From: an uncultured Clostridia bacterium
GTDB taxonomy: Bacteria; Bacillota; Clostridia; Christensenellales; UBA1242
Direction: 5' to 3'
DNA: 20,157 nucleotides
NCBI GenBank assembly: GCA_946610655.1
Contig: CAMOCH010000010.1
Location: 1 to 20,157 of the forward strand
Positions 13,946 through 20,157 of the stretch are shown here, one piece after another. Each line of letters opens with the position of its first letter. The stretch's first letter is position 1. The position numbers and the translations under genes were made by a program. The notes under the pieces are model-generated. The model was not told the DNA's origin, made no database searches, and was given only the letters and a program-made list of their open reading frames with translations.

Positions 13946-15784
13946 TTATAAATGCATCAGTAGAATTGTTATATCGGCTGGGTTAACTCCAGAAATTCTG
14001 CTTGCAGCACCAACAGATAGTGGTTTAATTTGATTAAGTTTTTCTGCTGCTTCAAGACGTAAGCCTTTTATGCTTGTAAAATCAAAGTCTTTTGGAATGC
14101 GCTTTTCTTCAAGCTTTTTTGTGCGTTCAATCAATTGATTTTGTCTTGATAGATATCCTTCATATTTTGATTCGATTCCCACTTCAACAATTTCTGCTTT
14201 GCTGTAGCCAGAAAACAAATGTAAAACTTTGTTTGCCTGATATAAATCGGTGCCTGCGCGTTTGCACAAATTATCGATAGTCAGCCCTCTTGGAGCAGGT
14301 GTTTCGTGGGCACTTGCAAGATATTCATCAAGCTGTTTGCTTGGAGGAATAGTTTTTGAAAGTTTTGATTTAAGTTTTTGAATGTTTTTCATCTTTTTGC
14401 AAAATTTTGCATATCTTTCATCATCAACAAGCCCAACATCACGGCCAATTTGAGTAAGTCGTTGATCGGCATTGTCTTGTCTTAAAAGAAGTCGATATTC
14501 TGCACGGCTGGTCATCATTCTATATGGTTCGTTTGTTCCTTTTGTTGTAAGGTCGTCAACAAGCACACCAATATAGCTGCTGTCACGAGATAAAATTATT
14601 TGCTCTTTGCCGCGAAGCTGCAAACTTGCATTAATTCCTGCAAGAAGACCTTGTGCGCCAGCTTCTTCATAGCCACTTGTTCCGTTAATTTGACCAGCAC
14701 AATAAAGGCCCTTAACAAGTTTTGTTTCAAGAGTAGGGTACAGATTGAGCGGATTGATACAGTCATATTCAATTGCATAGCCATATTTAACAAATTTAGA
14801 TTTTTCAAGACCAACAATAGACTCTATCATTTGTTGTTGAATATCTTTTGGCATACTTGTACTCATGCCTTGAACATAAATTTGATTGTTGTCAAGTGTT
14901 TCTGGTTCAAGGAAAACTTGATGACGCTCTTTATCACTAAATCTAACAATTTTTGTTTCAATGCTTGGACAGTATCTTGGACCAAGACCTTTGATAACTC
15001 CAGAATACATAGGAGCTTTGTCCAAATTGTCAAGAATTATTTGTTTTGTTTTTGCGGTGGTATAGCCAAGATAGCAAACTTTTATGTTTGGTTTTGCACG
15101 CTTTGTTAAAAAGCTGAAAGTTTGAATATTTTTATCACCTTTTTGCACTTCAAATTTTGAGTAGTCAATGCTATCTCCGTCAAGACGAGGTGGTGTTCCG
15201 GTTTTAAATCTTCTAATATCAAAGCCAAGTTCAATCAAACTTTGAGTTAAATTTTTGCTGTTTGAAAATCCAGCAGGACCACTATCTTTAATAATTTCAC
15301 CAGTTATTGTTCTGCTGTTTAGGTAAACTCCACATGCAAGCACAATTGCTCTGCATTCAAAAGTTTTTCCACTTGCAGTAACAAGCCCACAAACAGCACC
15401 ATCTTTTGTTAATATTTTTGCACCTTCATCTTCAACAATGTCCAAATTTTCTTGATTTTCCAAAACATGTTGCATAGTTCTGTGGTATGCATTTTTGTCA
15501 ACTTGGGCACGAAGAGAGTGAACAGCAGGGCCTTTTCCAAGATTGAGCATTCTCAGTTGCAGAGTGGTTGCATCTGCATTTTTACCCATTTCGCCACCAA
15601 GGGCATCAATTTCACACACAAGATGACCTTTGGCAGTGCCACCAATTGATGGATTGCACGCCAAAAAAGTGATACCCTCTTTTGTGAGGGTAACAAGAAG
15701 TGTTTTATTTCCAGTTCTTGCAAGTGCCAAACATGCTTCTGCGCCGGCGTGTCCACCACCTACAACTATTGCATCATATTTCAT
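13946..15784 (-). CDS. mnmG: tRNA uridine-5-carboxymethylaminomethyl modification enzyme MnmG
   Basis: This 612-aa FAD protein acts with MnmE to install the (carboxymethyl)aminomethyl group on wobble U34 of certain tRNAs. The FAD-binding GGGHAG is at 9-14. The signature ACNPSIGGTAKGHL is at 42-55, and PRYCPSIETKIVRF (C272) is the second conserved block. The C-terminal helical tRNA/MnmE-binding region is complete. Length is near the usual 620-630. A GAGAGGA-like site lies just before the ATG, whose first base is the last base of the upstream gene's TAA (TAATG). It is the last gene of the mnmE-GNAT-mnmG unit. Confidence 0.97.
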   Translation of the reverse strand: MKYDAIVVGGGHAGAEACLALARTGNKTLLVTLTKEGITFLACNPSIGGTAKGHLVCEIDALGGEMGKNADATTLQLRMLNLGKGPAVHSLRAQVDKNAYHRTMQHVLENQENLDIVEDEGAKILTKDGAVCGLVTASGKTFECRAIVLACGVYLNSRTITGEIIKDSGPAGFSNSKNLTQSLIELGFDIRRFKTGTPPRLDGDSIDYSKFEVQKGDKNIQTFSFLTKRAKPNIKVCYLGYTTAKTKQIILDNLDKAPMYSGVIKGLGPRYCPSIETKIVRFSDKERHQVFLEPETLDNNQIYVQGMSTSMPKDIQQQMIESIVGLEKSKFVKYGYAIEYDCINPLNLYPTLETKLVKGLYCAGQINGTSGYEEAGAQGLLAGINASLQLRGKEQIILSRDSSYIGVLVDDLTTKGTNEPYRMMTSRAEYRLLLRQDNADQRLTQIGRDVGLVDDERYAKFCKKMKNIQKLKSKLSKTIPPSKQLDEYLASAHETPAPRGLTIDNLCKRAGTDLYQANKVLHLFSGYSKAEIVEVGIESKYEGYLSRQNQLIERTKKLEEKRIPKDFDFTSIKGLRLEAAEKLNQIKPLSVGAASRISGVNPADITILLMHL

Positions 15785-16356
15785 TAAATCCTCTCATTTT
15801 CATCAGTTTCTGATGGTTGTCTTTTAATAGCCACAAAATTTGATGGAGTTTCTTCAATTTCAAATCCTGCGCTTTTAAATATTTTTTTGCTTGCAACATT
15901 GTCTTTAACAATTTGCGCCATAAATAAATCAATTTGTTGGTTTTTTCTCAGGTCAAGCACATTATCGTTGTTATTAACAATGTCGTTAATCATATATCTT
16001 CCAACGCCAGGAATATTTGCTAACAAATATTCTGGGTTGGTGCAAATGTAATCAATGTAACAAATACGTTCTTTAGAGCGTTTATCTTTGTAAATTTCAA
16101 TAAGAGCAAACCCGGCAATTTCTTCCTCTCCATTAGCAAGTTTATATTCTGGGTTTTTATAGCACACAGCAAGACGCTTTGTGTTTTCGTGTAAGCAGTG
16201 ATGCAAATGGTCTTCAACCAAATCACGCATGCCATATTCATCACAGTTTTTGAATAAGTATTTTCTTAAGTTGTTGGCATAAGGATGATTTTTCCATGCA
16301 TCAATTTGTTCCATTTCGCTGCTGTCTAAATTAAAATAATCTGATATCAATTTCAT
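15784..16356 (-). CDS. GNAT-like N-acetyltransferase
   Basis: This 190-aa cytoplasmic protein resembles the GNAT acetyltransferase fold. A central strand ERICYIDYICTNPEYLLANIPGVGRYMINDIV would be motif A, though the acetyl-CoA loop (NIPGVGRYM) is a loose version of the usual Q/R-x-x-G-x-G/A. The C-terminal NVASKKIFKSAGFEI is the classic motif B ending. The substrate is unknown. ATG at 16356 is two bases past the mnmE stop, with GGGG at 8 bases upstream inside mnmE; a TTG at 16374 is less likely. It overlaps mnmG by one base. Placement between mnmE and mnmG suggests co-expression with tRNA modification, but I cannot say more. Confidence 0.72.
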   Translation of the reverse strand: MKLISDYFNLDSSEMEQIDAWKNHPYANNLRKYLFKNCDEYGMRDLVEDHLHHCLHENTKRLAVCYKNPEYKLANGEEEIAGFALIEIYKDKRSKERICYIDYICTNPEYLLANIPGVGRYMINDIVNNNDNVLDLRKNQQIDLFMAQIVKDNVASKKIFKSAGFEIEETPSNFVAIKRQPSETDENERI

Positions 16357-16358
16357 AA

Positions 16359-17708
16359 CTATTTCCCCAAACAAAATTTACTAAATATTGCATCAATAAT
16401 ATCTTCGCCGGTGGTGTTTCCTGTTATTTCACCAAGAGCAGAGTAGGCAAGTTTTAAATCTATTGAAATTAAATCAAGTGTTTGATTATCTATGTCGGCA
16501 ATTGCATTGTTTATATTTTTAAGTGATTCCTCAAGTGCTTGTTTGTGTCTTGCATTTGTAATAATAACGCCACCTTCTGTAAGACTAGGACTTGCAAATT
16601 TTGAATATATTTCTTTTTTAAGAGATTCAATACCTTCGCCAGTTTTTGCACTTATATATATTGTTTTTGGTTCTTTTTGTAAACTTTTTGAAATGTCAGA
16701 TTTGTTTGCAATTTTAATGTATTCTTTGCTTTTTATAAGTTCAAAAATTTGATTATCTTCTTCAGTAAGAGTGGAAGAACTATCAGTTACAAACAAAATG
16801 ATGTCAGCACTGTTTATAAGAGCTTTTGCTTTGTCCACGCCAAGTTTTTCAACCATGTCAGTTGTTGAATGAATGCCAGCTGTATCAATAATTTTTGCTT
16901 TAATGCCATTAATAACAAAACTATCTTCAATTGTGTCACGGGTTGTTCCAGGAATATCTGTAACAATTGCACGTTCACGGGCGAGCAAACTATTAAGAAG
17001 ACTAGATTTTCCAACATTTGGTTTTCCAACAATCAAAATGCTTATGCCATTTTGAATAATTTCACCAGTTTTGCTTGTTTCCAAAACAGATTGTATTTTG
17101 TTAGAAAGTTCAATGAGTCTTTGTTTTGTTTTGGTTTTTGTAATATATTCAATTTGTTCTTCTGGATAATCGAAAGAAACTTCAATTTCACTAAGAAGAT
17201 CAGTAAGTTCATCTTGAGCAGAGTAGGCAAGCTTTGAAAGGTCTCCATTAAGAAGGTCATATCCAGCACGAATTTGAGCATCTGTTTCGGCGTTGATAAT
17301 ATCCATAACACCTTCGGCAGAAGCAAGGCTGATTTTGCCATTAATAAATGCGCGTTTTGTAAATTCTCCGTTTGTGGCAAGTCTTGCGCCTTTATCTATG
17401 CATTCTTCAACAATGCCATTTGCAACTTTAAGTCCTCCATGACATTGAAATTCAACAAGATTTTCACCAGTGTAACTATTTGGTGCAAAAAATACAACAC
17501 AAAGAGCTTGCTCACTAAAATTTTTAGTTTTAATTTTTCCAAGTTCAAGCATTCTTGGGGTAAAAGCGCTAGGCTTTTTATTTTTTGAAGTAAAGAAAAT
17601 TTTGTCAGCAATATCAAGCGCATTTTTTCCACTCATGCGCACAATAGAAATGGCGCCACTTGTGGAGCCAGTTGAAATTGCAACAATAGTATCTGTTAAA
17701 TTTTCCAT
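16359..17708 (-). CDS. mnmE: tRNA modification GTPase MnmE
   Basis: This is a 449-aa potassium-type GTPase, partner of MnmG in modifying tRNA wobble U34. The N-terminal folate-binding domain starts TDTIVAISTGSTSGAISIVRMSG. The embedded G domain has GKPNVGKSS (228-236), DIPGTTRDT (251-259), DTAG (275-278) and NKSD (335-338). The C-terminus is FCLGK, whose Cys is the conserved catalytic-site residue of the family. I place the start at ATG 17708, where family alignment begins. ATG 17723 is upstream in frame but overlaps the -10 box. No ribosome site precedes 17708, and the promoter predicts transcription starting at the ATG itself. Confidence 0.95.
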   Translation of the reverse strand: MENLTDTIVAISTGSTSGAISIVRMSGKNALDIADKIFFTSKNKKPSAFTPRMLELGKIKTKNFSEQALCVVFFAPNSYTGENLVEFQCHGGLKVANGIVEECIDKGARLATNGEFTKRAFINGKISLASAEGVMDIINAETDAQIRAGYDLLNGDLSKLAYSAQDELTDLLSEIEVSFDYPEEQIEYITKTKTKQRLIELSNKIQSVLETSKTGEIIQNGISILIVGKPNVGKSSLLNSLLARERAIVTDIPGTTRDTIEDSFVINGIKAKIIDTAGIHSTTDMVEKLGVDKAKALINSADIILFVTDSSSTLTEEDNQIFELIKSKEYIKIANKSDISKSLQKEPKTIYISAKTGEGIESLKKEIYSKFASPSLTEGGVIITNARHKQALEESLKNINNAIADIDNQTLDLISIDLKLAYSALGEITGNTTGEDIIDAIFSKFCLGK

Positions 17709-17714
17709 ATGTTT

Positions 17715-17742
17715 ATTATACATCAAAATGCCAAATTTGCAA
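17715..17742 (-). promoter_or_regulatory. Promoter of the mnmE unit, abutting its start codon
   Basis: Minus strand: TTGCAA (17742-17737), 16 bases, TATAAT (17720-17715), with TG two bases before the -10 (extended -10). Counting about 7 bases on, transcription would begin near 17708, the A of the mnmE ATG. Confidence 0.65.
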
Positions 17743-17797
17743 GTAGATTATAAAAAATACTAAATATAAGTATAGAAAATTGCTTGAAAATAATCAC

Positions 17798-17826
17798 TTG
17801 ACATATTTGGCTTTTTCGTTTATACT
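17798..17826 (+). promoter_or_regulatory. Promoter of the rpmH operon
   Basis: TTGACA (17798-17803), 17 bases, TATACT (17821-17826), about 40 bases before rpmH. It is divergent from the mnmE promoter. Confidence 0.85.
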
Positions 17827-17864
17827 TAGTCTTGCGTAATTATTTAGACAATAAGGAGAAAATC

Positions 17865-18002
17865 ATGACTAAAAGAACTTATCAACCAAAAAAAGCACAC
17901 AGAAATAAAGTTCACGGTTTTAGAGCAAGAATGCAAACTAAAGGTGGCAGAAACGTGCTCGCTCGCCGTAGAAACAAAGGTCGCAAAAAACTTTGCGCAT
18001 AA
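17865..18002 (+). CDS. rpmH: 50S ribosomal protein bL34
   Basis: This 45-aa basic ribosomal protein begins MTKRTYQPKKAHRNKVHGFR and ends ARRRNKGRKKLCA, matching bL34 along its whole length (usually 44 aa; one extra residue after the Met). AGGAG lies before the ATG. It is the first gene of the rpmH-rnpA-yidD-yidC-jag operon, and rnpA begins 16 bases after its stop. Confidence 0.97.
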   Translation: MTKRTYQPKKAHRNKVHGFRARMQTKGGRNVLARRRNKGRKKLCA

Positions 18003-18018
18003 AATAAGGCAAAAAAAA

Positions 18019-18360
18019 ATGTTTAGCAAAGAATATAGGCTCAAAAAGAAATATCAATTTAACTATGTTTACAGAGTTGGCAGAAGTGTTGGCTCAACAA
18101 ATTTGGTGTTATATTTTAGCCCAAGCAAAAACAAAAATGTTAAAGTTGGCATTTCGGTATCAAAAAAATTAGGTCACGCAGTAACTAGAAATCTTGTTAA
18201 AAGAAGAATTAGAGAATGTGTGATTCCATATTTGCAAAAAATAAATCCAAATTTTAATGTGGTGTTTATTGCAAAAACAAGTGCTGCAGAAGCAAGTTTT
18301 GCAGAACTTCAAAAAGATGTGAATTATCTTTTAAAAAAGGCCAATATTCTTTGTGGTTAA
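18019..18360 (+). CDS. rnpA: Ribonuclease P protein component
   Basis: This 113-aa basic protein binds the RNase P RNA and helps cut the 5' leader off pre-tRNAs. It opens with FSKEYRLKKKYQFNYVYRVGR, and the family signature RNLVKRRIRE is at 57-66. Length is typical. ATG at 18019 has AAGG upstream. A longer in-frame reading from 17944 runs through rpmH and is rejected. The end is about touching yidD, so translation is probably coupled. Confidence 0.96.
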   Translation: MFSKEYRLKKKYQFNYVYRVGRSVGSTNLVLYFSPSKNKNVKVGISVSKKLGHAVTRNLVKRRIRECVIPYLQKINPNFNVVFIAKTSAAEASFAELQKDVNYLLKKANILCG

Positions 18361-18364
18361 GTTT

Positions 18365-18640
18365 ATGAAAAAATTTTTTAAATTTATAATAAGTATTCCA
18401 AAATATATAGCACTTGGGCTTATAAAAATATTTAAATTTTGCATATCCCCATTTATTCCCCACACATGCAAATTTACTCCAACATGTTCGCAATATGCGT
18501 CAGAGAGTTTTGCCGAGTGGGGTTTTTTTGTTGGACTTAAATTAACCATTTCTAGACTTTTTCGTTGCCATCCTTTTTCAAAAGGTGGAGACGATCGTGT
18601 GCCAATAAATCCAAAAAAATTTTATAAAAATATAATGTAA
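18365..18640 (+). CDS. yidD: Membrane protein insertion efficiency factor YidD
   Basis: This 91-aa protein is thought to act at the inner face of the membrane, helping YidC insert proteins. The family core is CKFTPTCSQYASESF (35-49) and RCHPFSKGGDDRVP (67-80), with an amphipathic N-terminal helix (about 8-30). ATG at 18365 follows the rnpA stop by four bases; a GTG at 18353 overlapping rnpA is a possible alternative. The ribosome site is weak, suggesting coupling with rnpA. Confidence 0.95.
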   Translation: MKKFFKFIISIPKYIALGLIKIFKFCISPFIPHTCKFTPTCSQYASESFAEWGFFVGLKLTISRLFRCHPFSKGGDDRVPINPKKFYKNIM

Positions 18641-18650
18641 GGAGAAAAAT

Positions 18651-19826
18651 ATGGATTTTTCATCTATGGTGGCAGCAATAAATGCGCCAACAGGACTATG
18701 GGCAAACCTTATTAATTGGGTTCATAGTTGGGTAGGAAGTTATGGCTGGACAATACTTGTTTTAATTATGCTTGTTAAACTTGTGTTAAGTCCTCTTGAC
18801 TATCTTATTAAGCATTCCAGCAAAAAAACAGCGCTTGTTCAACAAAAAACAGCGCCTCAACTTGCTAAACTTCGTAAAAAGTATGGCGATAACCAACAAA
18901 TGATTCAACAACAAACACAAGCACTCTACAAAAAAGAGGGTTACAATGTTTATGGATCATGCATTGTCATGCTTGTTAACATTGTTTTAACAATGGTTAT
19001 ATTCTTCTCACTTTTTAGTGGGCTCAGACAACTTTCAAGTTATCAAGCAATCAATCAATATGACAATCTTCACACAACATATGTTGAAAGCGTAACAGCA
19101 AGCTATGGAACATATGAAGATTATGAAGTTGTTGCAACAAAAGTTGCAAAAAATGAAGCTCTTGATGACAGTGCAGAACAAACCAAATGGGACGAAGCTA
19201 TTGCCGAAGCAAAAGCTGCTGTTCAAGCAAAATGGGGAGACGTTGCTCAAAACTGGCTATGGGTTAAGAATATTTGGGTTATTGACGGACACAAAAGTCC
19301 ACTTCCAACATTCTCAGAACTTCAAAAAATGGCTAACAATAGCAAAATTGGTGAATATCAAAATTATGTAAATAGAATTGGAGACACAGAAACAAACCCT
19401 GTGCCACTTTATGAATACAATCAAATTGCAAGTGGAGTAGAAACTCAAACAGGAACATGGAATGGTTATTATTTGCTTGCAGTATTCTCAGTACTTTTGT
19501 CTGTTGCAAGCCAACTTCTTAACGACTTATCAACAAAAAACAAAAATAAGAAAGCTCAAGCAATAGTAAATCAAGCAAATCCACAAAGCAAATCAATGTG
19601 GTTCATGAAATTGCTTATTCCTGTTATGATGGCGATTTTCGTTTTAACAACAAACGCTGCGTTTGGTATATATGTTGTAACCAACTCAATAATGAGCACG
19701 CTTATTGGCTTTGCAACTAATGGAATTGTTGCTCTTGTTTTCAGAAAAAAACAAGCCGAAGTTAATGAATTTTTAGAAAAAGAAGCAAACAGAATCGAAA
19801 GAAAAATGGCAAAAGGAGAAAGATAA
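18651..19826 (+). CDS. yidC: Membrane protein insertase YidC (Oxa1 family)
   Basis: This 391-aa integral membrane insertase has an N-terminal amphipathic stretch (13-28) and a first helix (about 33-53). A cytoplasmic loop rich in Gln/Lys follows (55-98), then a second helix (100-124) and WLWVKNIWVIDGHKSPLPTF (202-221), typical of Firmicutes YidC. The last helices run over about 270-290 and 315-364, with a basic tail at the end. It is longer than usual Gram-positive YidC (about 210-290): an Ala/Glu/Lys-rich segment at about 130-198 lies outside the membrane. K43 stands where the functional Arg of the first helix usually is. No lipoprotein signal is seen. AAGGAG precedes the ATG; the stop overlaps jag as TAATG. 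Confidence 0.93.
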   Translation: MDFSSMVAAINAPTGLWANLINWVHSWVGSYGWTILVLIMLVKLVLSPLDYLIKHSSKKTALVQQKTAPQLAKLRKKYGDNQQMIQQQTQALYKKEGYNVYGSCIVMLVNIVLTMVIFFSLFSGLRQLSSYQAINQYDNLHTTYVESVTASYGTYEDYEVVATKVAKNEALDDSAEQTKWDEAIAEAKAAVQAKWGDVAQNWLWVKNIWVIDGHKSPLPTFSELQKMANNSKIGEYQNYVNRIGDTETNPVPLYEYNQIASGVETQTGTWNGYYLLAVFSVLLSVASQLLNDLSTKNKNKKAQAIVNQANPQSKSMWFMKLLIPVMMAIFVLTTNAAFGIYVVTNSIMSTLIGFATNGIVALVFRKKQAEVNEFLEKEANRIERKMAKGER

Positions 19827-20157
19827 TGAAATCTATTGAAGTTCAAGGAAAAACTGTTGACCAAGCAATTGAAATTGGTCTATATAAACTTGGTGTTGCA
19901 AGAGAAGATGTTAAAATTTCTATTCTTGAAGAAGCAGGACTATTTAACAAAGCAAGAGTAAGACTCAGTTTGGAAGAATCTAGCGAAGCCGAAGAAAGAA
20001 TTAAAAAACTTGTTGAAGAACTTACAAAACTTATGGGTCTTAATGTTGAAGTTTATGTTGAAGAACAAGAAGAACAATTTTATGTTGATGTAACCGGCGA
20101 AGATGCAGCCGTGTTCATTGGTAAACACGGTGATAATCTTGAGGGTTTTGGATATCT
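19826..20157 (+). CDS. khpB: Jag/KhpB RNA-binding protein, 3' end outside the window
   Basis: The first 110 residues are visible. The Jag_N domain is at 1-50 (MKSIEVQGKTVDQAIEIGLYKLG, then GLFNKARVRLSL), followed by a short Glu-rich linker. The KH domain then starts at about 73, with its RNA-binding loop GKHG (99-102, in VFIGKHGDNLEGF). An R3H domain would be expected after the window end. The linker between Jag_N and KH is short. It overlaps yidC by one base and completes the usual yidC-jag pair. Jag/KhpB is known as an RNA-binding protein linked to cell envelope control in Firmicutes. Confidence 0.93.
   Translation, partial: MKSIEVQGKTVDQAIEIGLYKLGVAREDVKISILEEAGLFNKARVRLSLEESSEAEERIKKLVEELTKLMGLNVEVYVEEQEEQFYVDVTGEDAAVFIGKHGDNLEGFGY

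Noticed and set aside
17709..17864. Replication origin beside rpmH
   Set aside because: I see no TTATCCACA-like boxes and no clustered A/T 13-mers beyond background; the two divergent promoters account for the sequence.

Overview
The window is a stretch of a low-GC bacterial chromosome. It is probably from an anaerobic, Clostridia-like Firmicutes lineage. I infer this from the strongly A/T-biased codons, AGGAGG-type ribosome sites, TTGACA/TATAAT promoters, intrinsic terminators after almost every unit, the oxygen-sensitive class III ribonucleotide reductase pair and the Firmicutes-type rpmH-rnpA-yidD-yidC-jag cluster. No rRNA, tRNA, CRISPR array, insertion sequence or prophage is visible.

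Layout: 1-413 is gene-free and holds two copies of a structured, relatively GC-rich direct repeat, each starting with a long palindromic terminator. 414-4303 carries an unknown protein (-), an HD-family phosphohydrolase (+) and a P-type Ca2+ ATPase (-). 4392-6137 is a class I lysyl-tRNA synthetase gene. Its leader encodes a 13-residue peptide with five lysines, followed by a competing hairpin and an intrinsic terminator. This looks like a ribosome-mediated lysine attenuator and is the most interesting signal in the window. 6317-9174 is the anaerobic ribonucleotide reductase nrdD and its activase nrdG, with two candidate NrdR boxes at the promoter and a terminator between the genes. 9229-9501 is HU (-).

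9725-13363 is a tightly overlapping operon for amino-sugar synthesis, written in reverse pathway order: a free-standing GlmU acetyltransferase domain, then glmM, then glmS. Together they take fructose-6-phosphate to GlcNAc-1-phosphate. The uridylyltransferase half of GlmU is absent here. A small unknown gene with its own promoter follows (13420-13917).

13946-17708 (-) is mnmG, a GNAT-like acetyltransferase and mnmE, for modification of wobble uridine 34 in tRNA. 17865-20157 (+) is rpmH, rnpA, yidD, yidC and the start of jag/khpB. In many Firmicutes mnmE and mnmG lie downstream of jag on the same strand near the origin. Here they sit upstream of rpmH and divergent from it, where dnaA/oriC is often found, and I see no DnaA boxes. 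The mnmE promoter sits so close to the start codon that its mRNA is predicted to be leaderless.
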